Shown one piece after another: positions 49,704 to 59,895 of a stretch of 64,000 bases of DNA (positions are counted from its first letter, which is position 1; every line of letters starts with the position of its first letter). Source of the stretch: Plantago elongata. Taxonomy: Eukaryota > Streptophyta > Magnoliopsida > Lamiales > Plantaginaceae. The stretch is taken from contig JAYMSP010000043.1 of assembly GCA_036897095.1 (NCBI GenBank), positions 1-64,000 of the forward strand, written 5' to 3'. The position numbers and the translations under genes are program-made. The notes under the pieces were generated by a model, which saw only the letters and a program-made list of their open reading frames with translations, was not told where the DNA came from and searched no databases.

Positions 49704-51153
49704 TGATAATCAAGTAATATTCCTTTCTCATGCATGCCATCTATACTAATACTAATTAAATACTTAAAATTAGTCGTGAGTCCTAAAAATTAATTTTTCC
49801 CCTACTTCCTCATTTCTAGTCTAGAAAATTCGTACATGTTTTAGTTTAATAGTTGTACAACATATACTAATAATAGGAATTCTAGCATTTACATGTTTAA
49901 AATTTTAGGAAAGATTTTTTTAGGTTTTTAATATATATATTTATAGAACTTAATAAATAGTAATGAGAGAATGATAAATTTTTAAATTTGTACATTTTAA
50001 TATGAAAGGTGAATTTATTTTTAGTGAAATGGTTTTAAAATTAAAAATAATATATATATATTACGTGGATATCCGCATATCACGAATACTAATATTATTC
50101 ATATTCCTACACCTCATCAACCCAGTGTAGACAATGGACCTTGGATGCCCTACAATCCGAAGTTTATTGCACGGATTGTCAACTTTTATTTTGATTCTAA
50201 GAAATTTATTGCACATTCTTTTTGCATTTCACGAGTTTTACAATCTAATCGAACATTATTTATTTATTATGTGAATGCGCACGATTAAGGTTTCACACTA
50301 GAAATATTAATCCGACATGATCAAATTGAGTAGTTATTTACTATATTTCAGTTAAAGAATTGAAGCTTTAATAATTGGTATATATATATATATATATGAA
50401 CACTGATTAATATTTTAGAGAACAAACTATATATTATCAATCGTTAAAAATCAACTTATTACCACTCACCTTCAAGTACCTATTCTAATAACGAACATGC
50501 TTTCATGCTATAATATGGTGTCTGTTGGAACCAATTTGAGTTTTAAGATTGAGAATTTACCAGTATGATAATTATTGATGATCATGAGATTTGAAAAGAG
50601 AAGATATCGATCGATTTAAAGAGTGGAAACTTTATTATTGAATAATATTTGACCTTTTGAGCTGTATCACAAATATTACTTCTTTATGTGAATATATATA
50701 TATATATATATATATAAAGGACCTAATAAAATTAAAGCATGATTTAAATCCAAAGTATATATATAAACTATAAAGGTCAAAATTATCATATGAAATGATA
50801 TATCTTAAGTTGGTCCAGTCCAATGTTTGCATGACAAAGAAACAGTTCTTGATCATAATTTTTAACAGAGAAAGCACTTTTGGTTAATTGATCAATGGAT
50901 CATTGCAACAAAATATATAGTGTATTTACAGTCATCGCCTGCACCCGAAAAAACATCTAAAACGAAATGAAGTTCTATTATATTTATATGTAAAATTATT
51001 AATTTTAATTCAGTTTAGAATATCATATTCATTTTTAATCTTAATTAGTTTTACTTAGTTATTTTTTATATTATATATGTTTAATTCAAATTCATTTAAA
51101 AAAGACTAAAAGAGAATAATTAATCGAGTAAAAAAAATTATCTCACATTATAA
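49704..51153. other. AT-rich intergenic DNA with (TA)n tracts
   Basis: (TA)n microsatellites lie at about 50378-50397 and 50692-50716. No gene was seen. Confidence 0.5.
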
Positions 51154-51333
51154 GCCTATGTTATATTCAATTGAAAATTAATTTACTTCAGTTTAATTAA
51201 GTTTAATGTAGCTAATGTAGTTCAGTTAAGTTCAGTTCAGCTCGATTTAGTTATAATTTATTATTTAATTTAATTCAATTTAGTCTAATCCAGTACAGTT
51301 TAATTTAATATATCTAATTTAAATATAACCTTA
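51154..51333. repeat. CAGTT-rich element, single-arm copy
   Basis: It starts ctatgttatattcaattgaa and ends aaatataacctta, ends that mirror each other. Between them are acttcagttt, gttcagttaagttcagttca and tagttataatttatta, the landmarks of the 57413-57731 hairpin. Confidence 0.6.
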
Positions 51334-52095
51334 GCGTTGATAATCGTTTCCGCGGACAATGATAGTAGATATAGAATATCGATGCAGTGGTGAAATTCAA
51401 GGTTTGGGAATTATATATTGGGGGCAGCGAGACAGAGGTGCTCCAGAAATTGATCCCTTAAAACCCCACAAAAACAGAACCTATGTATCCCCATAATTCC
51501 ATTCACCATACCCATAGCACCTCATAGGATTCGGTGTACTGCCCAGTACCTGTTTATAATGTTTACAAAATTTTGTGGGTGTTTGGTTTTTAATCATAGT
51601 TGAGTTCGATCAATTTTTATTTGCCTAATCTACTGTAATTACCTATTTATTTATCAAACTTAAATATATTACAATTCAATTTCAATCTCAATCCAATTAC
51701 AATTGATCAATTCTTACTTAAATTTCAATCTCCAATATTCTATACAATTATGATTTTATACAAAACACTAATTTTAATAACTCAACTACAATTTAATTAT
51801 TATTTATTAATTTTTTAATGTTCAAACGGATTCAATTATATTTTTACACCAACAAATGTATTTTTTATAATTTAATATCTTGCGGAAGAACATGTGATGT
51901 TGTCAGTGGGGCTGGTGTAATTAATCTTATTGTTATTACATTATTATCCTACCTACAAACAGATATAAGAACGGATATATATCGATTGCGTGTACCTTTT
52001 ATTCTCAATTTGCCAGAGAGGTTTCAATCGACTATATCTTAAAACTAAGTTAAATAAAGTGTCACTCTAAAAGTGGAATTAAAAAGTATAATTAA
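51334..52095. other. Intergenic DNA without recognised content
   Basis: No gene or nameable repeat was seen. Confidence 0.4.
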
Positions 52096-52258
52096 GGGGC
52101 CGATTGTCATAGCATTTAAATCGTTTAATTTGACTCGATAAACAGTAATTTTTGACATAAAATATACTTTAAATATCACATTTTAATTTTTCTCCAAATA
52201 CTATTTCACCAAAATCCCATCCAAATGGCCATTTGAATGTCATATCAATCAACCCATA
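52096..52258. mobile_element. GGGGCYGATTG-ended MITE
   Basis: The left end ggggccgattgtcatagcat and the reverse complement of the right end (gggttgattgatatgacatt) match over about 25 bp. The centre carries aacagtaatttttgacataa, shared with the copy at 18140. Confidence 0.6.
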
Positions 52259-52504
52259 AATCTATGTTGATTTATCTCCTTATTGCTTTTTTCATTCCGT
52301 CCGAAATTTTTAATGTTGTTAACTTTAGTATCAAGACAAAAAAGTAAAATAAAGAGAAAGTTCAATTACGTATCGATCTTATTTAATTTTAAAAGTAATT
52401 TATCTTTATATTTTATACTCCAAAATATATGTGAACCTTCAAACTGGCGGGATCAAGTAGGGCTAGATGTAATAGATAAGGTTATGAAGGTATGGTTGTA
52501 GTTG

Positions 52505-54510
52505 TTATACTACAACAGCCCGAAAATAGGCGTTTTAGAGCGAACTGAATGTTAAAGCGTAGTTTGTAAGCTATTTTTACTTTGTTCAGATATTTTACCT
52601 TTTAATTTTAGCACAAGTTTTCCTTCCCACCCATTGTGTAACTCAGTTATAAGCTCAAGTCCGTCTTATCCAACCTTAACCTTAATTTTCAAAGAGAACA
52701 TTGGTCAAACACACTACTCTAAGACAAAGAATTATACCAGGCGAAACAAACTTCAAAAATCTTTTTCTGTTATCTAACCGTTGGATCGAGCTGATTTTTG
52801 GAGAGCACATTCCTAACACGCCATTCTATACTGTCACCAGAGGAATCTCCGTTTTGAAGTCCCAGCCGTTATGTATAGGCTGCCGAACATAGAGTCATTT
52901 TTCAACTCATCATTTGTCCTTATTTGTCGTATTTGTTCTCTTCCAGGCAAATTTCCCTAGGACTTGAATCATCAATTAGTTAATTTTTTCATATGGGATA
53001 TGATATGATGTGCTTGCAAGTTCTCTAAAGATTTCATTCACGATTATCCAATTTGTCATCTATGCGAAGATATATGATATTTGCAAGTTCAGTGTGATTC
53101 ATTTCTACATATGATATCTTATGTTATTGTTGTTGCCGGGAAAGACTACTCAAGATGATTAGAAATCAATGTGTTAGATTCAATTATGCAACCTCTTATG
53201 TGACTAGCAACTTCTTTACTTTCCATGTCCAAGTAATTCAGGTTAAATTAGATGGTAGATAGAAATTCATTTGTATGTAGTTGAAGTAATTGTCTTACTG
53301 ATTATCACTAGTTGAGACTCTATCTACATATAGTCATTTGGATTGATAATTATAATTTATCCTTCATGATCTTCATGTTGTTTCATGTGTGTGCTTGTAT
53401 ATGATGCGTTGCTACGTTGTGTGAGTCCTTGATTTGCTACTTAGATGTACCAGTGGTGTTACTGTTACTACTAATATATTGTTATGCCGATCAGTGTGCT
53501 TAATGTTTATTATTACTAGAAAGGTGATTGTTACTTGTTTATAGGTATCCCCTTTGTGTTCAATGTTTCTATACAGTTTGTTATATTTTATATAACATGT
53601 TACGTTAGGCACATATTAGAAGTATGCATTCATGAGTTTAGAATTTATGAGCATGCAGTCATGTTAATAAGCTTCCAAAAGTAATTTAAGATTTCATGTT
53701 AAGTCAAAAATGATTTCAAATCATGTTAAGTAAGAGTTAGTCAGGCCTTTCAAGCAAATCGTGATAGACCAAGTTAAGCGGTCACCATCGGCTAGGCAAC
53801 TAGCAAATCTTGACTATCATGTTAAGCGGTCACCATCGGCTAGGGAACTAGCAAATCGTGGCTATTCAAATTAAGCGGTCACAATTAACTAGGTAATTAG
53901 CAAATCGTGACTATCCATGTTAAACGGTCACCATCACCTGGAGATGTGCTTTACAATGTCAAGTGAACTTACGATCATATTTGAAGGCAAGTTTATGTTT
54001 AAGGTCAAGTTAAAAAATTTCAAAAGTTAAAGATTAAGTTCATGTGTTCAGTGTCAGGTTAAGTCAAGTCATAGGATGCATTAAGAAAAACTGAAAGCTT
54101 TAAAAGACATGAAGATAGAACTTAAGTCATGGCACGCACATGAATACTTGCTCAGTCAGTGGTCACGACTAACTCCTTTCTAAAATATCAATTTTAAGTT
54201 TGAAGCCGAGCTTGAAGTGGAACGTTGTTGGAACAGTGAAAACTACCATAAGTCCTTTAGTATTTCAAGTCCACAATTTTCTACTTGTAAAGCTAAAGGA
54301 TTTTACAATTTATAGTTCGCTGCATAATTACTAGTTCACGATTTTTTTCAAGAACTTTTATATTAAGTATAAAAACGCACAATGCGTCGAACTACGTTTT
54401 TAATTTTACAAATTCAAATTCGTGAAATTTGTAAGATCACGAACTAGCGCGACTCATATTTTTCTTAGTTCGTCTTTTAAAAATCAGTGCGGCCCATACA
54501 TTATAATAAG
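52505..54510. mobile_element. Probable solo LTR of a Ty3/Gypsy element
   Basis: A 2-kb non-coding block begins near tactacaacagcccgaaaa, a start style common in plant chromovirus LTRs. It contains phrases such as ctaaccgttggatcgagctg (52770-52790) that I associate with such LTRs. No internal region or partner LTR is present. An internal 48-49 bp tandem repeat lies at 53774-53945. The ends and the family are inference. Confidence 0.35.
53774..53945. repeat. Tandem repeat with 48-49 bp period, about 3.5 units
   Basis: The phrase ttaagcggtcaccatcggct or a variant starts at 53774, 53822, 53871 and 53920. Each is followed by gctagg-aactagcaaatc and tgactat. Confidence 0.85.
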
Positions 54511-54537
54511 AATACATCTTTGGGGTAAGAAATTATG

Positions 54538-54792
54538 AGGGGCTGATTGACATGCGACTTAAATGCCCTGATTTAAATGCCTGAATAGTGATCGAAATTG
54601 TAGTGAGATTGTTAAAATTGTGTTTGATATAGAATTGTAATTGGATAGGGTATTATAGGTTTGTTATATATGTAGAGAAAAATATTGCTACTGTAAAGTC
54701 ATTTCGATCTTCGGTATTTAAATGCCATAACAAATACAAAATTTCCGAGTAACATCCAAACGGACATTTAGATGCTATTCCAACCGACCCGA
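54538..54792. mobile_element. GGGGCTGATTG-ended MITE
   Basis: The left end ggggctgattgacatgcgac and the reverse complement of the right end (gggtcggttggaatagcatc) form terminal inverted repeats. The interior is AT-rich, with aatagtgatcgaaa near the centre. Confidence 0.55.
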
Positions 54793-55021
54793 AGCATTAT
54801 TAGGGAGTATTTTAGTAGTAGTAGTTATAACAGGGGAATATTCTCGTAATTTTACATTCCTCGTTGAATCTATCACTTCCCGAGGTGGGGACTGCCCAAT
54901 GCTCTCAACTGCTACTACCATAGCCGTGTAGCCTGTAGGATATGATAGGAGACATTTTATTGTCTTCAGCATCACTCCCGGAATATTCTGCGGCTGATGT
55001 CTACCTCCCCAATTCATCTAT

Positions 55022-55220
55022 CCTCTATACGGATATAAATTTTAATAAATAATTAAATAAAGTATAAGAGAAGATAATAAAATTGAAAAAATAAATAAAA
55101 TAAAATAAATATTAATTAAAGTAGAAGAATTTTTTTTTCTATTTAATAGATAAGAAGATAAAGTTGAGACGGATTGAAACGAAATACGGAAAGAATAAGT
55201 GAACGGAAGGAAGTATATGC
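55022..55220. mobile_element. Stowaway-like MITE remnant
   Basis: The right end (gagacggattgaaacgaaat, then gaacggaaggaagta) has the worn CTTCCKTTCG-type terminus of Stowaway MITEs. The interior is A-rich. Confidence 0.4.
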
Positions 55221-55767
55221 AAGACTACTTGATGAACTTAATTTTAAAATTGTATAACTTGTATTGGTACCATTGTGTTTAAACTTTAAACTCATCAACA
55301 TTACCTGCTTATGGTAATAATTATCAATTCATGTACATTTATCTCACTATTTAAAGTTTGATAGAGGAAATCGAAAGTTAATTAATGCACAATATTTGAT
55401 ATTAAAGGAGGATTTGTGCATTAAGACAAGCTTTGTGCACCTAACGTCCTTCTAGGGCCTCTAGGCTACTCTACTCCAGATTGTATTTGTGGTGTATATA
55501 TACATCCTCCATTTCGATAAGTTGGAATTAAGCTCGAACACTTTTAAGTTTTAACCTTGTCCCATTAATGATTTTCAGTAGTTTACTATCTAATAATATT
55601 ATATAACATAAGTTACTCATATCATATATCAGTAATTAATTCTTTTATAAGTAATACATATTTCACAATACAAATTTGTTCAAAACTTTGTGATTCTAAA
55701 ATCAAATATGGTTGTCGAAATAAATCAAATGTTATGTTTTTAAGAGACTTAGGGACTATTTACTATT
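55221..55767. other. Intergenic DNA without recognised content
   Basis: No gene or nameable repeat was seen. Confidence 0.4.
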
Positions 55768-55855
55768 CTTTTTCTTTTTAAACTGGTTAAAGGGTGACTT
55801 GAACCCCAAACTTATTAGTTGAAGGTGAAATATCTTACTAATTGAGTTGTACTTT
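55768..55855 (-). mobile_element. tRNA-derived SINE
   Basis: The minus strand has aactcaattagtaagatatt (A-box region), then tttggggttcaagtcaccct (B-box), then ttaaccagtttaaaaag. The order and spacing are the same as in the copies at 24610 and 44597. Confidence 0.6.
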
Positions 55856-55865
55856 GTGGTTGGAG

Positions 55866-55926
55866 TATTTAATTAATCAATCCCATATCTTGCTGGACTA
55901 TTTAATTAATCAATCCCATATCTTGC
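55866..55926. repeat. 33-bp tandem duplication
   Basis: The 28-base stretch starting tatttaattaatcaatccca is present twice, at 55866 and 55899, without a mismatch that I can see. This points to a recent event. Confidence 0.85.
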
Positions 55927-57412
55927 GCAGATCTATATATCTGTTTCTATTGTATGGTTGAGTATTTGAATTTGATTTCCAATAGTAGTTCATATATGTA
56001 GTAATTCATGGTCCATTGTTCTCGAATGACATGCACAAACTTGGTCCCTAAACACACATGGATCCAGTTTCTTTTCCATCGACCTAAGGTAATACCAAAA
56101 TACAAGTCTGCAACAAAGGTTGAGTAGCCACAAAGTTGGACTTAAAGAACCAAGGTGTGTTACACTACAACATAAACATGGCAAATTAAATCAAGTGGCA
56201 CATGAGATAATCCACTAGAATCTACCTCATTAGTCCAGCCTGATATTCTTTATTTAACATTTAATTTTATATATTAATTATCATTTTTCATGTTTCTTTA
56301 AGATCGATCGGTCTCAAGTCACAAAAAGAATTGCAGTGGACAGAATACGGATCAATTACTAATTTGAATCGAACACATGAAGCATCAAGTGCTTTTTGTA
56401 TAAAATCTGGTTTTCCTTGAAAAGGAAATCGCGTAGCATCCTATCATAAGCGGTAATTAAAGAGGGCATACCCTATATTTGTTTGGTGGTCATAACAACA
56501 TAATTGTTGAAGTTGACATGTGCAATAATTATTTTGGCACTACACAAATAGTAGGCTTCTTGCTGAAAACTTTCGAAATTCACATTATCACATTGGTGCT
56601 TATATGTTTGGGATGTTGCTTTTCAATTTAACCATAAGATTTATCCTCATCATTCACCATTCTCCTTTTCTTTTTCAATTTCGTATTGAAATAGTACAAT
56701 CATTACACCCTTAAAAAATCATTAATTCATATATTACTCACTTATATTGATTTTAAAAAACGCGTAACTGATCTATTCAATTGGACACTCACAATTTAAA
56801 TTTCACTTGGCATACAAGTATCTGAAACACTTAATATGGGCATGTATACCTTATCTAGGTGAAGTGTTCACAAGTAGCACAAGTTCTTATGCTCTCGAAA
56901 CACTTCATAAGGACATTTTAAAGAAAGTGTTTTGTAAGATCATGAGATCATTGATACCTATCAACCTTCAAGTTATATGATAAACTAACCTTAATCTAGA
57001 TTAACTTATCGACAAAGTGACTTAGCAATACCGAGGAAAGAGAATAAACAACGGTTTATTTTAATTAGAAAAGTTAGAAAGAAGTATGTTTGGATTTGGT
57101 TAGAGATTGTCTTTTGAAACTTGGAAAGTGATAGTTGCCTGACGGTTGTATTCTCTGGTCCGTTTAACAGAAGTATCTGAAAATTTAGTTGATACTTAAA
57201 AATTAATTAATAATTGTAAAGTTATTTAATAGCTTGACACATAATTTTATTTTCAATAAACTAACTTAGTTAACTTCTCAAAACAATTAACTTTTCAGCT
57301 AGCTTGTTTAAAAATATTAAGTATTCATATAACAAGATTTTTATTAAAAAAAATTTCATTAAACTGTAAAGCTAGTTGAGAAGTTAGGTTGTGTCCAATT
57401 CAACTTGAGAAG
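55927..57412. other. Intergenic DNA without recognised content
   Basis: No gene or nameable repeat was seen. Confidence 0.4.
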
Positions 57413-57731
57413 TCAGGTTGTGTTATATTCAACTGAAAATCACTTCAGTCCAGTTCAGTCTAGTTCAGTTCAATCCAGTTCGGTTTAGTTATAATTTATA
57501 CCTTATTTCAGTTCAATTCAATTCAGTTCAGTAAATCTCAGTTGAAGAGAACACTCCTTAGTGGTAAACAGGGCCTTAACTGAGACTGTGTTCTCTTCAA
57601 CTGAGATTGACTTTACTGAACTGAACTGGACTGAACTAAAGTAAGGTATAAATTATAACTAAGCCGAACTGAACTGAATTGGACTGAAGTGAAGTGAAGT
57701 GATTTTCAGTTGAATAAACACCAAACCTAAT
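57413..57731. repeat. Foldback (hairpin) CAGTT-rich element
   Basis: The left arm (about 57413-57552) reads aggttgtgttatattcaact, then repeated CAGTTCAGT words, tagttataatttatacctta and cagttgaagagaacac. The right arm (about 57588-57731) is its reverse complement in order, ending ttcagttgaataaacaccaa. The spacer is about 35 bp. A transcript across it would fold into a stem of about 140 bp. It is a non-autonomous element; the superfamily is unknown. Confidence 0.85.
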
Positions 57732-57792
57732 TTGTATTTTAATTACACCATGATCCTACATTCATGAGTAATTTCATGATAATTATCTTTAT

Positions 57793-57831
57793 AGGGGGAT
57801 TCGAGTCACTTTTATCGGTTGAAAAAAAAAA
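57793..57831 (+). mobile_element. SINE 3' fragment
   Basis: The phrase gggggattcgagtcactttt followed by atcggttg and an A-run matches only the B-box and tail of the SINE family. Confidence 0.4.
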
Positions 57832-59330
57832 TCCTCATATCATTATATAATACAGGTTACATGCAATGCTTTGTAAGCATTTAAAACCAGAAAATTGATA
57901 GTGTTTATTTGTTAAGTTCTTGTAAAGATAGTGATTTTTCTCACATATGAACAAATATGAGTACCACTTTATTAAAATGTTTGTTACGCTCATATAATTA
58001 TACTGCGGTTTTATAGTATTTAGTAAAAGAATGTGTTTATTAGTGATATCTCATTCAAACTGAGATATCAAGAATTAAACAAGTGTGTAGATTGATTGTG
58101 ACTAATGATTGATAAGTTCATGTCAATTTTGAAGTTCCAGTGTTGAAAGTTGAGACGTTAGTTGAAATTGGAAGCTTAGGATTTTGTCTTAATGTATAGA
58201 AGGAAAGAGACTAGCAACTAGCCATGCTCATGCTCCAAGAGATCTGAGAATTGCTACTTATATAACACGTGACTCATTATAGAAACAAGAATAAGTGATC
58301 AACTTCTCAATTGTTAGGTTTATATCTGTATTGTGAAACCTTCAACTTTATGTATCGATTTGAAGGTTGTTGTAAAATATAATAGATGTAGTGAACTGGT
58401 ACTGGAATAAAATATACATTACAATGTTCTCTAATATTCTAAATGTATTACATGCAAAATTTATCGTTTTATTCTTCCATCTCGTAAAACGAGATATTGA
58501 ACATCACCCTCCTCTCAATTTTAAGAAAGCTATGCTAAAAATGAGAGTGGTCTAGTCGTATTTTTCACATTTTATTCTTTAAATTTTTTAACATAACATC
58601 TCATTTCATTATTAACTTCCTCAGTTTTGGACTTTTGGATGGTGTTTCTAAGACTATTATATGAAACAATATAGTTTTAAATTGAGAAAATGGGATATAT
58701 CCTTTTGGGCTGAAAATCTTGTAAAAGGATTATCGTGATCGTAAGCAATAAAGATAGAAATAGAATCAAGGATCATTATCAACATAATAAATGCAATTAA
58801 CATAAATACGGAAAATCTTTGTTCCCTTGAAGCTTTTTCTGCTTTTCTGGTACAGACAAAACAAGCCCGTCTTGTTCCCTTCACTTTCCGACCAATCACC
58901 TCTTTCTCACTATATTGCAAAATACCCCCACCTTTATTTGCTTTCTTCACTTGTTCGTTTCTATAAAAAATTGGACACCCAAACATCCATTTTTCGTCTA
59001 TAATTGACTTCATCAAACCAGTGTGCCACTTTAAAGACTTTCTGATAATAAAATAAAACGTACTGTCAATTTGTCAAAAATTGGTGAAAAATAAATTAGT
59101 TATTACAGTTAAAATAAAGGAGATTATATTCAATTATTTCTCAGGTGTTGATTAAAAACTTACAAAAGATATAATTGATGATCTCTGGTGGTAATTAATT
59201 ACGGAAATATAAATAATATACATGTAATTTATGACAATATAATAAATTCTTATCCAGGGGTATAACTGCAATTAACTCCAGTATATACGTACATACACAG
59301 TATGTTTTTGTATCTATACATGAAATCCAC
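57832..59330. other. Intergenic DNA upstream of the LHW-like gene
   Basis: A 119-codon minus-strand ORF at 58657-59016 has one hydrophobic segment but no recognised domain or intron-exon support. I do not call it a gene. Confidence 0.4.
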
Positions 59331-59343
59331 TTTATAATAAATA
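59331..59343 (+). promoter_or_regulatory. Candidate TATA box of the LHW-like gene
   Basis: The run ttataataaatag is followed about 30 bp later by a CT-rich start region. This gives a leader of about 530 nt before the start codon. Confidence 0.4.
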
Positions 59344-59431
59344 GTACAATACAACAACTATTCCCTCTCACTGTGTGTGTCTTGTGCTATTCTATCTCTT
59401 GTCTTTCTCTCACCTGACCTGACTCATCAGT

Positions 59432-59494
59432 ATGTATATTAGTACTATTATTACAGAATTCTATTTGTGTGAAACTATGATGACTTCTTTTTGA
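59432..59494 (+). CDS. Upstream ORF 1 in the LHW-like leader (20 codons)
   Basis: An ATG opens a 20-codon frame starting MYISTIITEF and closes with TGA inside the predicted leader. Arabidopsis bHLH155 (At2g31280), of the same clade, is annotated with a conserved-peptide uORF (CPuORF7). I cannot recall that peptide, so homology is untested. If translated, this frame would be expected to dampen main-ORF translation. Confidence 0.3.
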   Translation: MYISTIITEFYLCETMMTSF

Positions 59495-59735
59495 GCCTTT
59501 TCTCCATAGCTACTTAATTCAGTTTTTCAGACCAGTTGCCTTGCTACTGGCAGCATATAATAAGAAGAAACCAAACCTGCTTCCTTTCACAGCCATTCAT
59601 TCTTTTTCCCAAAACAACACAAACTAGACTCTCTCTGTGTGTGTTTCTTGCTTTAACTTGAACAAAGCCAAAAACACTTTCTCTCCCACCAAAGTTTGCT
59701 GTTTTCTTGCTCCTTTTTCTGTCAAAGATTGCATC

Positions 59736-59756
59736 ATGTTTTGTTGTGTTTCTTGA
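59736..59756 (+). CDS. Upstream ORF 2 in the LHW-like leader (6 codons)
   Basis: A six-codon frame, MFCCVS then TGA, lies 140 bp before the main start. It is short enough to be chance; its position in the leader is the only evidence. Confidence 0.2.
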   Translation: MFCCVS

Positions 59757-59895
59757 TTCACATTCCTAGCTCTCACTTTTGTGTTTTTTTGTGTGTGTGT
59801 GTTCTCATTCACAAGTCACAAGTTTGTTCTTGTTCTTGGCAGTAATAAAAAAGCAAACTTGTTGTATTTGTTTTTTTCTTGCATATACTATAACT

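Noticed and set aside
53774-53945. CRISPR-like array
   Set aside because: Repeats are directly adjacent, diverged and spacerless, in a plant genome; it is a minisatellite.
58657-59016. 119-codon minus-strand ORF upstream of the LHW-like gene
   Set aside because: No recognisable domain, low-complexity hydrophobic tail, no intron or leader signals. Random ORFs of this length occur in 64 kb.
59779-59895. N-terminal extension of the LHW-like protein
   Set aside because: The frame is open upstream of 59896, but the region is a pyrimidine-rich leader and the family starts close to the MCTRDSS position.
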